Positions 8,650 to 19,237 of a stretch of 64,000 nucleotides of DNA are shown piece by piece (the stretch's first letter is position 1; each line of letters starts with the position of its first letter). The DNA is from Mycosarcoma maydis (lineage: Eukaryota > Basidiomycota > Ustilaginomycetes > Ustilaginales): positions 496,001 through 560,000 of the forward strand of contig NC_026483.1 of NCBI RefSeq assembly GCF_000328475.2. The letters are read 5' to 3'. A program made the translations under genes and the position numbers. The notes beneath the pieces are model-generated. The model ran no database searches. It was not told the origin of the DNA and was given only the letters and a program-made list of their open reading frames with translations.

Positions 8650-9883
8650 GTCTCGCGATCCTTTCAAGATTGGATGCTCTGTGTATTTGAGAAAGTGTGA
8701 GCTATTGAAGTCAGAGCCAAGCCAGACGGCGTAGTGGTTGAGGCGGAGGATGAAAGATGAGGATGGAGGTGCACGTAGCAAGGTGATAGATGGCCGACAA
8801 GAAGAGCGATCCTCAAAGGTAGCCTTGGCAAGCGTGAAGGAAGAAGAGCAGCTATCAGCACACCGTCGAGAGTTGAGACGAGGACTTCGAGTTGAACTTG
8901 ATTATTATGCCTCTCACGACTCACGACTCGTGACTGTATCTGCGCTCGCTCTGTATTCAGTTGACCGCTGTCAGCGCTGCTTTTGTCCTCCTTCTCTGTC
9001 TCTCGCTGCTCGATGAAAAAATCGAACACTGCCGATCCAAATAAATTCATGTTATGGGCGCGTCGCGAACGGCTCACGCCTCACATCACGTGCCATTCCA
9101 ACCAAATGAACGGGGCCAATAGTGAGCCTTCTTCGTACCTCTTTATCCCGTTTCCTTCATTCATGATATGTGTCTTGGTTAGAGCACCTGCGTGTCTACC
9201 AGCATCTCTCGTCTAAAACGACCCGCCAGCAGGTGGACTGCTCTTCCAGCTGTTAATCACGCTATAGAACCTGGCTTGCTTGAACGTACTGTATATTTGC
9301 TGTTCTGGTCACAGTCACAGAGTCGTTTTGGGAATTAGTGAATCACGAATCACGAATTTGTGTGCCTTCAATCACGATTCACGATTCACGATTCACGATT
9401 CACGATTCACGATTCACGATTCACGATTCACGATTCACGATTCACGATTCACGATTCACGATTCACGATTCACGATTCACGATTCACGATTCGAACGGAA
9501 TTAGAGGCACTCAGCCACTCAGGCAAAGGCTGTGCGCGAAAGCTGAGTCGAGCGTCTGTGCATCCAACCGAGAATTTAGTGGCAGTACCGGTAGGGAACG
9601 GCACAGTACATGTGGAGGATTCGTGATTCGTGATTCACGTTTCCAGCCGTGACTGGACAGCTTCTGAGTATACAGCACAGTCCTGCACAGTAAAGTACTA
9701 TAGAGTACAGGTCGGCAACGTGCACCTTCCTTATCATGGACAAGCATCAGTCTTGCTTTAGCTTTGATGCTACCAACAACCGCACCATGATACATGGTCA
9801 AATCTGATTTACCGAGTCACGGTCGATCGTGACCATTAACAACAAAAGCTTCCAATCAGGCGTTGACGCCTATCAAATTCCCA
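8650..9883. other. Divergent intergenic region between the Cep57-like gene and the Rab GAP gene
   Basis: About 1.2 kb without a supported gene. It contains two imperfect CGTGACT copies at 8916-8937, the large heptamer array at 9371-9492 and another small heptamer cluster near 9620-9642. Open frames across the array simply translate the repeat. Confidence 0.6.
9371..9492 (+). repeat. Tandem (TCACGAT)n array, about 17 units
   Basis: An almost perfect 7-bp tandem repeat of about 122 bp, located 392 bp upstream of the Rab GAP start codon. Because 7 is not a multiple of 3, every forward frame cycles through the same heptapeptide DSRFTIH, which explains three overlapping open frames here. There are no spacers of CRISPR type. 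Confidence 0.95.
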
Positions 9884-12709
9884 ATGACTCACCAAAGTCA
9901 TAGCAACAGAGAGGGCGATGCTCTTGCAGCTGCATCAGAAGCTAGCACCCCTTCAACAAGCACACTGGATTCTGCTTCTGCATCAGCATCGATAGATGTC
10001 AATGTTGGACCACAAGATCACTCTGCATCATCACAAGTACATACGCTGCTGTGGTCCAAGTCTAAAGTCTACGTCCATCCCTCGCCGTATGCCAAGCACA
10101 ATGTACCTGGCTATCTCGCTCTCAGTAGGGCTGGCTCAGCCAAACCAGGGGCTAAGGTTCTTCTATCTTTTCTGCCCGAATGCTTGGTAGAGCAGCGTCA
10201 AGAGCTCGAAAAATTTGTGCGCATCGAGTACACTACCTCCGCCAAAGCAGGCGACGATACCCAGCTCGAACCACGCAACAGTCTAGACGCTGTCGAAGAA
10301 GACGAGGACGATCAAGACTCGATGCTCATTGCCGAGCCTCCCACCTCATCTACCTATGCATTTTCGCTTCCGCTGTCCAGCATTTACAGCTTTGCCATCA
10401 AGACGCCCACCATCAGTTCGTGGTACGGAACTGTCACCATCAGTCAGGTCGGCGGCGTCGCCATGCCAACGCTCCACTTTCACGACGACGAGAGCAAAAG
10501 TACTGTTTTTTCAATGCACAGAGCCAAACAAACTGCCTCTGCCGACGCTGCCGCAGCTGCCTCAGTTTCCGCAAAAGACCATGCCGATGCCGGCTCCAGA
10601 CTCTCCCTGCCACCAAGTCTCTCGTCGTGGTCGGCTGCATCCTCTCATCGCACCTCTCTCCGACCAACGTCACCCTCTCCCACCTGGGGAGGCGATGAGC
10701 TTGTGCAGCAACTTCGCAAGTACGCCAACGTACATCGCAGCGTGCTCGACCCCAACCTGTTCCTTGTCAATCCTTCACGCGTCGACCTTGAAACTCACAG
10801 TACGCCGCTCTTTGACGATGACGCCATCGACATGCCTAACTCGGACCCAGCCAATGCTGCCTGGAGTCACGATCTCTCGCATAACGCCTACTCCATGAGT
10901 CCACTGCATCAATCTCTGCCAGGCAACAGTACTCCGAGACGCAACAACGAACTCGCCATGGACAACCTGACCGTCTTTGCCAAAAGCGCACGCATGTCGG
11001 TCCTCTCCTCCTTTGCTAATTTCACACAAAAGGCCCGCCACGCATCGCATACTGTACTATCGCATCCGCTTGCCAAACCATACGTTCCACATCTTCCCGG
11101 TCCTGTGCAGTCCTTTGCTCAAGCTGGTCCCGTGCCACTCGGCCCAAACGAAGGCGAGTGGGAGTGGCGTACCTCGAGCATCGCTAACAAGAGCGGTACG
11201 GGCGAATACTACGACAGTGCCAGAGTGTATCTGGCTCGGTGGGCACGCCTCGTCGCTGAAGAGGGCGAGCGGAATCGACGCAAAGAACAACGTCTTGGTG
11301 CCGCGATTGACGACTCGCATACAGATACGTACACGACCCCGTCCAGCTCCTCCGGCAATCGCACCGAGCGAAGCGAGTTGGGTGCATTTGAGGTACTAGA
11401 GAAGATATACGACCTACCGAGGCCCACTTCGGAACGCGAGGCGCGGTCCGCAGACCTCAACGCTGACGGCGTACCAACACCCGCGGGTCTTGACGTGCAA
11501 GAATGGCGCTCCTTGTTCGACAACAAGACCGGTAGGCCCTTGCATCCGATTACCGAGATTCGCCATCGTGTTTTTGTCAATGGCCTCACGAATCAAGCCA
11601 GGAAGCATGCGTGGCCTTTTTTGCTTGACGCCACCCCGTTCGAAGCCACATCAGAATCACGAGCGATCATGTGGGAACAGCGCCAAGTCGAATATCACAC
11701 TTACAAAGCGCGATGGCAGACCGACGAGCAATTGCTAGCTTCAGATGAGTTCCGCGAGCAACAGCATCGCGTACGCGTCGACTGTCTGCGAACAGATCGT
11801 ACCCAACCACTGTTTGCGCGCGAACCGGGTTTCGCATCCGATCCTGATGCCGATCCGATGAAAGATCCCAATCCGCACACGGCGAGGCTCGGAGAGATCT
11901 TGCTTACGTACGGTCTATGGGAGGCAGAACAATCGCTTGCCAGCAACTCGACTGATGCAGGCGGCTCTAGCACAACAAGTGGACAGGGTCTACTAGCAGG
12001 CTACGTACAGGGCATGTCGGATCTTTGTTCGCCGCTCTACATCATTTGCGAGGGCGACGAGGTGCGCACGTTTTGGTGTTTTGTCGGACTCATGGAACGC
12101 ACCAAGTCCAACTTTTATCGCGACCAATCCGGGATGAAGACGCAGCTCGTGCTCTTGCAGAAGCTCATCTCGATCATGGATCCAGCACTGTATGCGCACT
12201 TGGAGAAGACGGATTCGCTCAACCTGTTTTTCTGCTTCCGATGGTTGCTAGTTCGCTTCAAACGCGAATTCACATTTGACGAGACGCTAGCGATCTGGGA
12301 GGCATGCTGGGCTGCCGAGCCAACATCAGCGCCGAAACAAGTCATCTCTACGACGCAGAAAGAGCTCGCGCAGGAAAAAAAGGCCGAATGGGGCCTCAGT
12401 TCGAGCTTCCACCTCTTCTGCGCGTTGGCGCTACTCGAGCTGCACAGAGATTACCTCACACGATACCTCGAACACTTTGACGAGATCCTGCAATACTTCA
12501 ACTCGCTCACTGGTGACTTTCACGCGAACACGACGATCAACAAAGCAGAGGTGCTGGCAAAGAGCTTCCGCCAGATCGTGTCACATAGCGTTTCCTCGAA
12601 CAGCGACAAACGCACCGACGGTAAGACGGATGTTGGCAAACAGTCTGATCGTGACCCAACACGTGTTTTGCACATCTTGTCGGAGGACGAACTGAAGTAC
12701 TTGCTCTGA
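9884..12709 (+). CDS. GYP7: TBC-domain Rab GTPase-activating protein, Gyp7/TBC1D15 type
   Basis: Predicted to stimulate GTP hydrolysis by Rab GTPases (Ypt7 in yeast) and so act in late endosome/vacuole traffic. The ATG at 9884 (MTHQSHSNREG) is the first in the frame; the TTG upstream is not needed. The 941-residue product has the N-terminal lipid or Rab-binding domain typical of this subfamily (VYVHPSPYAKHNVPGYL, residues about 60-220, with SISSWYGTV-type core), a long linker, and a TBC domain from about residue 560 to 880. The arginine finger motif is present as VRVDCLRTDR and the glutamine finger as YVQGMSDL. FCFRWLLVRFKREF is the usual late TBC motif. The N-terminal domain contains an acidic insertion (EEDEDDQD). 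Subfamily assignment is firm; the Rab target is inferred. Confidence 0.9.
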   Translation: MTHQSHSNREGDALAAASEASTPSTSTLDSASASASIDVNVGPQDHSASSQVHTLLWSKSKVYVHPSPYAKHNVPGYLALSRAGSAKPGAKVLLSFLPECLVEQRQELEKFVRIEYTTSAKAGDDTQLEPRNSLDAVEEDEDDQDSMLIAEPPTSSTYAFSLPLSSIYSFAIKTPTISSWYGTVTISQVGGVAMPTLHFHDDESKSTVFSMHRAKQTASADAAAAASVSAKDHADAGSRLSLPPSLSSWSAASSHRTSLRPTSPSPTWGGDELVQQLRKYANVHRSVLDPNLFLVNPSRVDLETHSTPLFDDDAIDMPNSDPANAAWSHDLSHNAYSMSPLHQSLPGNSTPRRNNELAMDNLTVFAKSARMSVLSSFANFTQKARHASHTVLSHPLAKPYVPHLPGPVQSFAQAGPVPLGPNEGEWEWRTSSIANKSGTGEYYDSARVYLARWARLVAEEGERNRRKEQRLGAAIDDSHTDTYTTPSSSSGNRTERSELGAFEVLEKIYDLPRPTSEREARSADLNADGVPTPAGLDVQEWRSLFDNKTGRPLHPITEIRHRVFVNGLTNQARKHAWPFLLDATPFEATSESRAIMWEQRQVEYHTYKARWQTDEQLLASDEFREQQHRVRVDCLRTDRTQPLFAREPGFASDPDADPMKDPNPHTARLGEILLTYGLWEAEQSLASNSTDAGGSSTTSGQGLLAGYVQGMSDLCSPLYIICEGDEVRTFWCFVGLMERTKSNFYRDQSGMKTQLVLLQKLISIMDPALYAHLEKTDSLNLFFCFRWLLVRFKREFTFDETLAIWEACWAAEPTSAPKQVISTTQKELAQEKKAEWGLSSSFHLFCALALLELHRDYLTRYLEHFDEILQYFNSLTGDFHANTTINKAEVLAKSFRQIVSHSVSSNSDKRTDGKTDVGKQSDRDPTRVLHILSEDELKYLL

Positions 12710-12934
12710 TGGATTCTTGTACATCTTCCACAGTCGAGCAGAGGCGCAAGCTATTGTGGCGTGCATTTATATCGTCACGGGGTAAACTTACATGGGAGGT
12801 TGCATTGTTTAGTTGGCTACATGCAATGGCGAAGGCAACAGCCCGTCATAAACGAGAGTACGAGAGCCGTCAGCGTGCGGGGACATGAGAAATCCAGCGG
12901 GTGCAAGAAAACACGTGTGACGAAAGAGACGATA

Positions 12935-13738
12935 TCACAAGTCGGCCTCTTGGGTCTGCAACGGTTTTGCGCCCGTGATCTCTATTACCTGCTCTGTTCC
13001 TGGGTAATCGGGGAGCTGCAGATCAAACTTGGCCTCGAGATCTTCTGGCAAGAATCTGCCGCCCAAAAAGTGACGACCGGCAAAAGCGAGAGCTCCCAAC
13101 TTTGGTGCTGAGAGGCTGATTAGCACGGATGGTGTGAAGGCCTTGTTGACATTACCGAGCTCTACGTGCCATGAACTGGGGATGTCGACGGATACGATCG
13201 GAGGCATCTTCTTCCTCGCTTCGAATTCGATTCGTGATTCGTATTTGAGGATTTCGAGGGGTGCTCTGAAAGGCTCGCGAACGTCGCCTTTGAAGTTGAA
13301 GCCGAAAATGCTGTCGAGCACCACGTCGGCCTCTTCAAGTGCGTCTTGGAAGTCGTCCTGCGAAACAAACGGTAGTCCAAGGTTGTGCAGTTGCACCTTG
13401 AGTCGTGAGAAGAGCTCGGTCTTGCCCTGTTTCGGATACCATACCACAGGTTCGTAGCCAAAATGGTATAGGTGTCGTGCAGCAACCAACCCATCGCCAC
13501 CCTGGTTTCCGGGGCCACATGCTACGAGCACGTTGGGGTATTTGGTAGGTGGATAGCACTCGAACACCGCTTGTGCGCATGAAAGACCAGCGAGCTCCAT
13601 CAGCTGATCAAGTGAGAATCCGCCCGATGCTGACATGAGATCCTCGTCGATCTTTTGTGCGGTTGATGCATCGATGTATCTCAAACGCAGCGGTGACGCT
13701 GCGGAACAAGATGGTTGTGCCGGAGTAGAAAATGGCAT
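12935..13738 (-). CDS. NAXE: NAD(P)H-hydrate epimerase (YjeF N-terminal domain, NAXE)
   Basis: Epimerises the damaged hydrates R- and S-NAD(P)HX so that the dehydratase can repair them. The product is 267 residues from the ATG at 13738 (MPFSTPAQPS). The frame remains open upstream to 13939, without ATG, and encodes a basic, Ser/Arg-rich stretch (LAHTRAFSKHHRRLPFVSRSL) that looks like a mitochondrial presequence, so an upstream exon or non-AUG start is possible. Family motifs are GGFSLDQLMELAG, the nucleotide-binding CGPGNQGGDGLVAARHL, DSIFGFNFKGDVREPF and VSVDIPSSW. The last reads PSSWHVELG where most relatives have PSGWDVE-G. Between EILK and PPIVSVD there are about ten extra residues encoded by DNA resembling the intergenic heptamer (13219-13241). 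It is convergent with the Rab GAP gene, 225 bp apart. Confidence 0.9.
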   Translation of the reverse strand: MPFSTPAQPSCSAASPLRLRYIDASTAQKIDEDLMSASGGFSLDQLMELAGLSCAQAVFECYPPTKYPNVLVACGPGNQGGDGLVAARHLYHFGYEPVVWYPKQGKTELFSRLKVQLHNLGLPFVSQDDFQDALEEADVVLDSIFGFNFKGDVREPFRAPLEILKYESRIEFEARKKMPPIVSVDIPSSWHVELGNVNKAFTPSVLISLSAPKLGALAFAGRHFLGGRFLPEDLEAKFDLQLPDYPGTEQVIEITGAKPLQTQEADL

Positions 13739-15455
13739 AGTGGATGTATACGGGAGCGAGCGAGACACGAACGGCAGCCGTCGATGGTGTTTCGAGAACG
13801 CACGAGTGTGCGCAAGCTGCCAGAGGCCGAGGCGAGACGAGCGATGCTGAACCGTTTGGCCTGCAAGAATACGCTCCACAAAGATGGCAGCACCTATGAT
13901 GGCAAGTGCACGTTGGTCTTGACTCGAATCAAGACGCTGTCACCCCAAGTTGGCTCTGCTTGTGAGATTTGATATAGAGATGATCGATTTCGAGTGCCAA
14001 CGCTCGAGCAATATTCATTCAAGTGCGACGAGGCGGAAGAAATTGACGCTGGGTGTCTGAAAAAGAGACCACGAGAGGCCAAGTCAAGAATCCAATTGAG
14101 TAGCGACCAGGTGGTTGGTGGTTCAAAATGCCGATCCTGAGCGATTCGCAAAGTGGTGAGTGTGTAAGCGATCAAGGCTGGTGTCGATCAGATGACAACA
14201 ATGAGGCAAGTGGTTCGAAAGAGTGTTAAGGTTGGTCAATCCAAAACAATCAGCACCCACATTACTGCTTCTGTTTCAACCCAAGCCAGGGCTGAGTAGA
14301 CAACGGTAGCCGCAAACCGTGAATCACGAATCTCGAGTCGCAATTTTCCTCTTCTCGCTCAACTTTACCCACTCAAGACTGGTGCGCGGGTCATTTACGC
14401 AGCAAGTCAAGGCGAGCAAGCCCGCCAAGATGAGGCAAGCAGACATTATGCCGCACTGCGCACTGATGCTTTCCCGCGCTTCATTTCATCAAACGCATCT
14501 GGCGACGAGACACAGGCGGAAACGCAGTGTTTTGTAGTTCAAGCTGAAATGCCGAAAGTCATCTTGGAATCGAAAAAAGAAGGGCAAAAAACATTCACGA
14601 TTTTCTCACTCGTGACTGCTCTCCTTCTGGCCTCTTCTGTAGAAAGCGAGATCTGTCCGGTTGAACCCCAGGGTTCGGCGCGAGGGTCCAGTCTGCTTTG
14701 CGAGCAGAGGAACGAAGAGAAAGAAGGAACCCCCCCCAAGAAAAAGGTGCCACGGTTGCAACCCCGCTGCGGCCTCTGCATGATCCGAATGGCCGCCTCA
14801 CGCCTTGTTGCCCAAGTTAGCTGTGCACCGATTCCTCTGCGCTACTGTATGTGCCATTGCACATACATTCTTTCATACTCACGAATCAGCTCGTGGCTGC
14901 CGCAAATCAATACCGAGGAAGAATTGCCCTCAAACAACGCTCAGAATGCGTTCCGCTCTAATCACTAGGCTGAAGAGCTTATCTTTTAGTCTTTCTTGCA
15001 TACTGTACAAATACTGTACACCAGTCACACTTGGACACTTGGTGCTTTTCCCACCCTAAGGATCAACGCTATGTAACGAGTTATTCTGGGTTCGCCTTCT
15101 CCCCTTCTCTGGCCCTGCATCTCTGCATACAAAAAAGCGACTAAAAGTTCATCCGAGATTCACGATACGAAGTTACGTTAAACACCGTTAAATAATCATC
15201 ACAGCCGAGCAAGTCATGAGTTACAAGTCACTCACGACTGCACGCTGAGCAAGTCGCGAACACGCACGAATGTCACGAATAATTCACAAATCGTGAATCT
15301 TGCGACGCACCGCCTGTCGTAATAAGTTATTCGTGATTGGCGATTGGTGATTGTTTGTTCATCACCAACCCAAAACAGCACGAGGGCAATACCGTAACGA
15401 TGCTACATTCGTGATTAGAATTACAGGAGGGCAAAACAGATGAGAGTCGTGCCGC
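13739..15455. other. Gene-poor stretch between NAXE and PWP2
   Basis: About 1.7 kb with only one weak coding candidate (14549-14968, listed separately). Heptamer copies occur at 14321-14336, 15163-15172 and 15268-15350. The last part, 15160-15450, is the most repeat-rich and lies next to the PWP2 stop codon. Confidence 0.5.
14549..14968 (+). CDS. Possible small cysteine-rich secreted protein (weak candidate)
   Basis: A 139-codon frame with ATG at 14549 and TAG at 14966-14968. Residues 1-14 are Lys-rich, 15-28 are hydrophobic (FTIFSLVTALLLA) and are followed by SSVES, which would fit a signal peptidase site. The remaining 107 or so residues contain eight cysteines, including CGLC and CMCHC. 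I recognise no family. Against it: the spacer is full of degraded repeats, the hydrophobic stretch is partly encoded by a heptamer-like sequence (TTCACGATTTTCTCACTCGTGACT region), and nothing shows expression. Smuts do carry many lineage-specific small secreted proteins, which is why I list it. Confidence 0.25.
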   Translation: MPKVILESKKEGQKTFTIFSLVTALLLASSVESEICPVEPQGSARGSSLLCEQRNEEKEGTPPKKKVPRLQPRCGLCMIRMAASRLVAQVSCAPIPLRYCMCHCTYILSYSRISSWLPQINTEEELPSNNAQNAFRSNH

Positions 15456-18429
15456 TCAAAGCGCGTCCACTTCCATCAGTTCACCGAGGCTAGCAACTGC
15501 TTGAGTTGGTTGCCCTCTGCTGCTCTGCTCTGCCTTGGTGACGCCATTCCAGACGTACAGCAGAGAATATAGGTTCTCGTCGCTGATGCGCTTGACATTG
15601 GCACGAAGCTCGTTCAATGCCACCTGGACAGCTCGCAGCACAGGTGCGTAGTCCGTCGATGCTTTCGATTGGATCTCGGCACCACGTACCGAAAAGATGG
15701 CTGCAATCCAACGCAAGTGAAATTCGACATGCGGGCTGCCACTGCTAGGCTGAAGACGCTCAGCGATCAGGCGCAGCACCGTCGGTAGGTGGAGTAGAGG
15801 AAGCTGCTGCGATACTAGCAGAATGTCTGCCGCTGAAGTGCGCTCGTACACTTCGGCCATCAGCGGCTTCTCGCCAAGTCGGCACGCTCCGACAACCGCC
15901 AGCAGATGCTCACCACGCGCAGATGCTTCGCGCACCGCTTGTGGCGTGAGATCCATGTCGAGATCTAGCGGGTCAAAAGCAGCCTGCTCATCCAGACTGT
16001 AGATGAGCAGACCCGAAGTGGAAGCAGCCGCCCACGATCGACCTGTGGGCGCAAAACGTACACACTTGGCTCGTGAGATGGCACGTGTCGTCCTTTTGGT
16101 CGCATCGCCGCGCTGTGCTCCCGGCAAGGACTCGTCGATTCGTTCGGTAGGAAGCAGATCCGCCTCGTCTTCGCGATCATCCACCAGATCGATAGCACCA
16201 GCTTCAGTGACGCGACGACTGTCGAGCTTGTCTTGCGTACCGTCGAGCGACAAATTCTTGGTGAGTTCCCATCGCTTGAGCAGTACGCGCTCTTTAACGT
16301 CATAGAGGCACACGTAGTTGGCATTACCTCCCGCGAGGATGCAGGCGCCGTCGGCACTGTAGCAGACAGTAGTAAAGCATGCTCCGCTCGCCGTGTTGCG
16401 GCGCGCAATCTTGTCGTTGACCTTGCGTCCACCAGCAATATCGCGACGGCACTCGACCACGCCCGTCTGCTTGCCTTCGAGCGGATCAAAGAAAGCAAGG
16501 TACCCATCCAAAGTCGAAGCGCAAATCTCTCGTCCGTCTGGTCGAAAGGCAACAGCAAGTCCGTCAGCGTTGAGCGTCAACGTTTCGACACTCTGTGTCG
16601 TCCTGAACACTTCCCACGTGCGCACGGTCTTGTCCCAGCTGACACTAGCAAGCACACCGCTTCCGTCAGGGCTGAAGCAAAGACCAGAGACAGGTCCTTC
16701 ATGTCCTGAAAGAATGTCGAGAAGCTTGCCGGTCTGCACACTCCACATGTAGATCTCGAAGGTGTCGGCACTTCCCGCGCAGACCACCTCACCAGAAGGG
16801 TCAACCGCAAGACTGACAAACTGCACCGGCTCTGGACTCGTCAAAGTGCGGAAGTTGCGATATCGAACCAGATCGTAGGCCCTCACTGTGCCATCCAAGC
16901 TGGCACTGAAGAGAACTTGGCCCTGTTTGGCAAATTCGATGCACGACACTGAGGCCGAATGCTCGGAAAATGTGGCAGTGCAGAAGCCGCTGGCAGTGTT
17001 CCACAGCTTGATCTTGCCGTCATCGCCGCCGGTGGCTGCTACTGCGCCATCAGATGCAAAGCCAACCGTATTCATATCGTAGTAGTGGCCTTGCTGTTTA
17101 AGAATGTACGACTCGCTCGCCCATTCCCACACGAGCAGTTGGCCCAGACGGTGAGCGCCAAAGGCGAGCCACTCGCCGCTATCGTTGATCGCCACACTCG
17201 TGATCTTTTCTTGGCTAATACTGAGAGTGTGGATAGGGTTGAAGTCGGGCATTTCCCAAAGGCCAAAGATACCATTGGAGAAACCGACGACCAGGAGCGA
17301 TCCTTGCTGGTGGAAGCTCGCACAAACAGTCTTGGCGCCAGTCTGCAAAAAGTAATGCTTGCTCGCAACGCCCCAGCGGGTGAGGCCAACAGCGTTGTCG
17401 GCCTGTCTAGACGAACTGCCGCCCTTTGCTCCCTCGGTGGGCTGCCAGATGTCCTCATCATCTTCGTGCATGTCGGTATCTTGCGAGTCATCATCGTTGT
17501 GCTTGCCCTGCCAGGCGAAGCAGGCACCGTCGCGAGACACAGTGTAGATTGTCTTTTCATCCTTGGAGAAATAAGCACCAATCACGGCGTCTCGGTGGCC
17601 AGTGAACGTCTTTGGTCGGAAACCCTCGACCTGATCGAGCGAGTACAGACGGGCTGTCATGTCTTTGGATGTTGTAATAAAGAATCTACAGTGAATGGCC
17701 AAGATGGAAGAGTGTCAGCGGAATCATGCTCACTACGACAACACCATAGCTAATCACATCGAAAGCATCTGCGAGACGGTCTCCACCTCGAGGCCTCGCC
17801 GCGTTCCTCAGACTTGTGCGAAATTCTCCGCTATTGATCAGCGGACTCATTAAATCAGTTTTTAGTTTTTGAAAGCATCCTCGGAAGTACCATTGGCGGG
17901 GCCTTGTTGAGACATTGAGACCGTCTAGAGAGCAATGGGTTGGCCGAACTTACCTGCTGTTCTTGGTCCAACGAATGCTGAGCACATCGTCAAAGTGTCC
18001 AGTGTAGGTGCGGTGGAGGATGAATGGTACAAATTCTCGGGCAAGATGCGAAGGGGTCCTCCAGACCTTGATCTGGTTGGCGTAGGTGACCGCAAGAAAC
18101 TTGCCGTCGTTGGAGAATTGTGCATCGCGGAGTGGCTGCTTGAAGTTCATCTGGGCCAATAAAGACCTCCTGAGCGTGTTGATGAGAAGCGCACGCCCAT
18201 CCTCGTCAGCTACCAGCACGATGGCCTGGTTGGCGGGCGAAAGTGCGATTCGGGCGATGGGCTTTCTTGTCTCGAATGGCAGTGTTGTCGAAGTGTTCCG
18301 GACCAGGTTGAAGATGGACAGGCGGTTGCCAACTGGCGAGTAGATGGAGTCACCATCTGCAGAAAAGACGACATTACCACCTTGATAGACGGTGCCACAC
18401 AAGTTGGAGAACTTGAATGACGACTTCAT
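15456..18429 (-). CDS. PWP2: PWP2, WD-repeat subunit of the SSU processome (two exons)
   Basis: Pwp2 is a UTP-B subunit needed for 18S rRNA processing in the nucleolus. Exon 1 is 18429-17954 and starts MKSSFKFSNLCGTVYQGG, nearly identical in pattern to the start of other Pwp2 proteins. The donor GTAAGT begins at 17953, the acceptor TGTAG ends at 17686, and exon 2 is 17685-15456. Joining restores Arg in KNSR-FFITTSKDMTARLY with no frame break; the product is 901 residues, close to the yeast length of 923. At least a dozen WD blades are visible, for example GGDDGKIKLWNTASGFC and SVSWDKTVRTWEV. The C-terminal Utp12-type helical domain runs from about 760 (RLGEKPLMAEVYERTS) to the end. Confidence 0.95.
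17686..17953 (-). other. PWP2 intron (268 nt)
   Basis: GTAAGT donor and TGTAG acceptor on the minus strand, phase 2. It is the longest intron I can place in the window. Protein continuity across the junction (SIRWTKNSRFFITTSKD) matches the family. Confidence 0.9.
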
Positions 18430-19237
18430 GGTGGGCAATCGGATCGAGTTGCAGTCGCTCGACGCCCGCGCAAACGCCTGGTGAATCGACGCTGTAGACC
18501 CTGTGAGCCACTGTGCTTATATCAAATATGAGCACGAAGGGTACTTGAGGCGTACGATGAAGGAGGCAAGAGTTGTCGACTGTGTAGATTGTTCAGGTTC
18601 GCCTTGCTCCTGAGCAAAGACGAAATTTTGCTCCTTACAGCTCGCACCGAGAAGAAGCAGAAAAATTTGAGAGAGGCTTCAGAAAAAGAACTGAGCCGAA
18701 TTCCGAGGCTCCTAAATCAACTCAGATCGGGCAAGCACCAAAAAGCAGAAATCAATCTAGTTAAATGCGCACGGTGACAGTGCTTTACGTGCTAGCCTTC
18801 TGGCTCTGTGCGCAGGGTGCAGGGTTGAGCACCTCAAACTGTGAGAACAGCACGCATAGAGCATGTAGTTTGTAACCGTCATCTCTTCTCCGTCTAAAGA
18901 CACACAACCTACACTACATTGACGATTTCGTTTTCTTGCGTGAAGTGGACATCAACGCAACAAAACAGCATCAGACGCAGGTCCAAAGCTTGTCTTACAA
19001 ACGATTCTCCATTCGTCCATTCTAGAGAAGGAGCAACGCTCTAAACTGCTATCAGGGCATGGTCGCGCTTGCATGTGCGTCGCGATAGATCATAAATATA
19101 GGCTACACGGCCTGGGAATAGACGTACCACACTCTGATTTCATTTTTGCCAAGAGAGAGGAGAGCGAACCGATCGTCGCATTGGCACTACCCTCGAGGAG
19201 ACGACAACAAGATCACGTCGAACGACCGGTCACGATC
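18430..19237. other. Divergent intergenic region PWP2 / UBX gene
   Basis: About 800 bp. I see no supported gene, RNA or repeat array. The frame upstream of the UBX start stays open from 19073 but has no family signature before residue 1 of the chosen start. Confidence 0.5.

Noticed and set aside
9371..9492. CRISPR array
   Set aside because: Direct repeats without spacers in a eukaryotic context.
9280..9652. Three plus-strand frames reading the heptamer array
   Set aside because: They encode only the repeated heptapeptide DSRFTIH and have no unique sequence of note.
16959..17753. Plus-strand frame of 264 codons antisense to PWP2
   Set aside because: Overlaps the PWP2 exons and has no family signature. 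The true gene is on the minus strand with a good intron.
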